Assembly: GCA_023429545.1 (NCBI GenBank)
Contig: JAEYUU010000775.1
Location: forward strand, 1 to 6,666
Length of the DNA stretch: 6,666 nucleotides
Reading direction: 5' to 3'
DNA from: Verrucomicrobiota bacterium
GTDB lineage: Bacteria; Verrucomicrobiota; Verrucomicrobiia; Verrucomicrobiales; Verrucomicrobiaceae
The position numbers were made by a program, and so were the translations under genes. Numbering within the stretch: position 1 is the stretch's first letter; every line of letters begins with the position of its first letter. Below are positions 5,909-6,666 of the stretch, piece after piece. The notes below the pieces were generated by a model. That model was not told where the DNA came from, made no database searches, and saw only the letters and a program-made list of their open reading frames with translations.

Positions 5909-6666
5909 TCAGCGTGCTACCGGTATCGGCGCAGACCCTTTCACCATGAGATGCCGCTTCAGGAACTGGACTGTCCGCCGGTTTGCGTCTACCTGTGCTT
6001 CTCTGGACAGGCCATGGGCTTCGTTGATGTAGAGATGGATTTCTGCGGGTTTGCCAAAGCGCTGCGCCATTCTCTCGAGTTCCCGGGCGTTTCGCACAGG
6101 GACACGTTGGTCATGCGTGCCATGAAGGATGAGCAGGTGCGGCATGCGCTTCTCCCGACCGCGAACTGCATCCATGATGCCACCGGCCCGCTCCGCCACG
6201 GCTGTGATCCGCGAATCGAGTGCTGCCTGAGACACGGAAAGATACGCGCCCAGCGAGTACCCATACAGCCCGATGCGCGAGGAATCGGCACGAGGATGGG
6301 TAGCCACGTAGTCCACGGCATCTTCCACAGTGTCCCGCCAGGTGGTGATCCAGCGCCCAATGCGAGCGTCGTTGGCAAAGAGCGTTCCGGTGCGGTTGAA
6401 GTAGTGCACGAGATACACCGACATCCCTTCCGCTGCGAGTTGTCTGGAGATGGCGACCATTTCACCTTTGCCATTGATGGAGCCGCCAGAGCCGTAAAGC
6501 ACCAGCACCGCCGGATGCCGTCCCTCACCGGGCGGGAGGAACGTTTCCACCCGAATCTGGCTTCCCCCACTCACGTAGGATTCGCGAGTCTTGTTCACTC
6601 CTACAGCCGTCCCATTTCCTGCGCAGCCGATGACAGGAAGGATCAAACCACCCAGGAGAGCGCGGG
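5909..6666 (-). CDS. Dienelactone hydrolase-like alpha/beta hydrolase lipoprotein (5'-truncated)
   Basis: The frame stays open from the TTG at 6646 to the right edge. Read through, it gives RALLGGLILPVIGCAG, a hydrophobic stretch plus lipobox (VIGC), so the protein is probably a lipoprotein whose true start lies beyond 6666. The mature part is an alpha/beta hydrolase. An oxyanion-hole strand LVLYGSGG is followed by the nucleophile elbow GYSLG (Ser131 counted from 6646), the acid in HGTHDQRVP (Asp179) and the His in NEAHG (His211). Order and spacing fit the dienelactone hydrolase/prolyl oligopeptidase-like group, which cleaves esters or lactones. The substrate cannot be predicted, and the signal points to action on the periplasmic side of a membrane. 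It is convergent with the nitrilase cluster and probably unrelated to it. Confidence 0.85.
   Translation of the reverse strand, partial: RALLGGLILPVIGCAGNGTAVGVNKTRESYVSGGSQIRVETFLPPGEGRHPAVLVLYGSGGSINGKGEMVAISRQLAAEGMSVYLVHYFNRTGTLFANDARIGRWITTWRDTVEDAVDYVATHPRADSSRIGLYGYSLGAYLSVSQAALDSRITAVAERAGGIMDAVRGREKRMPHLLILHGTHDQRVPVRNARELERMAQRFGKPAEIHLYINEAHGLSREAQVDANRRTVQFLKRHLMVKGSAPIPVAR

Overview
The window (GC-rich, roughly 60 % by eye) is bacterial, compactly coded DNA. Its core is a six-gene run on the + strand (positions 976-5906) that I recognise by protein family as a version of the conserved 'Nit1C' cluster. That cluster is a nitrilase-centred set whose members carry family names from Mycobacterium smegmatis (MSMEG_0567-0572) and Synechocystis (Sll0783-0787). 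It has been linked in the literature to cyanide/nitrile nitrogen use and to nitrogen-starvation responses. No ribosomal RNA or other phylogenetic marker is present. Gene style, weak Shine-Dalgarno sites and a MoeB/ThiF-rhodanese neighbour make a Verrucomicrobiota-type organism plausible, but this is a guess.

Layout: (1) 1-551, the 3' part of a MoeB/ThiF-type adenylyltransferase with a C-terminal rhodanese domain, cut by the left edge. (2) 552-975, a 424-base non-coding gap with two overlapping stem-loops after the first gene, two perfect short palindromes and no convincing promoter. (3) 976-1457, an MSMEG_0572/Sll0783-family gene broken by an apparent one-base deletion near 1108. (4) 1470-2498, a Nit6803-type nitrilase with an intact Glu-Lys-Cys centre. 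(5) 2416-3597, a radical SAM protein of the MSMEG_0568 family, overlapping the nitrilase by 83 bases. (6) 3627-3902, the small MSMEG_0570-family protein. (7) 3939-5270, an MSMEG_0569-family flavoprotein oxidoreductase. (8) 5337-5906, an MSMEG_0567/Sll0786-family GNAT acetyltransferase. (9) 5909-6666 on the - strand, a convergent dienelactone-hydrolase-like lipoprotein, cut by the right edge.

Genes 3-8 are tightly spaced (an 83-base overlap, otherwise gaps of 12-66 bases) and read like one transcription unit. Together they supply a nitrile hydrolase, a radical SAM enzyme, a flavin oxygenase/oxidoreductase, an acyltransferase and two small proteins of unknown role. This looks like a short biosynthetic or nitrogen-scavenging pathway whose chemistry is still poorly defined. 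Compared with the usual Nit1C order (B-C-D-E-F-G-H), this copy is rearranged to B-C-D-G-H-E. The AIR-synthase-like gene (nitF) is absent, with foreign genes bounding the cluster on both sides.

The points most worth checking are the frameshift in the first cluster gene, the missing nitF, and the radical SAM protein's unusual C-X9-C-X2-C cluster motif with a second Cys-rich motif at its C-terminus.
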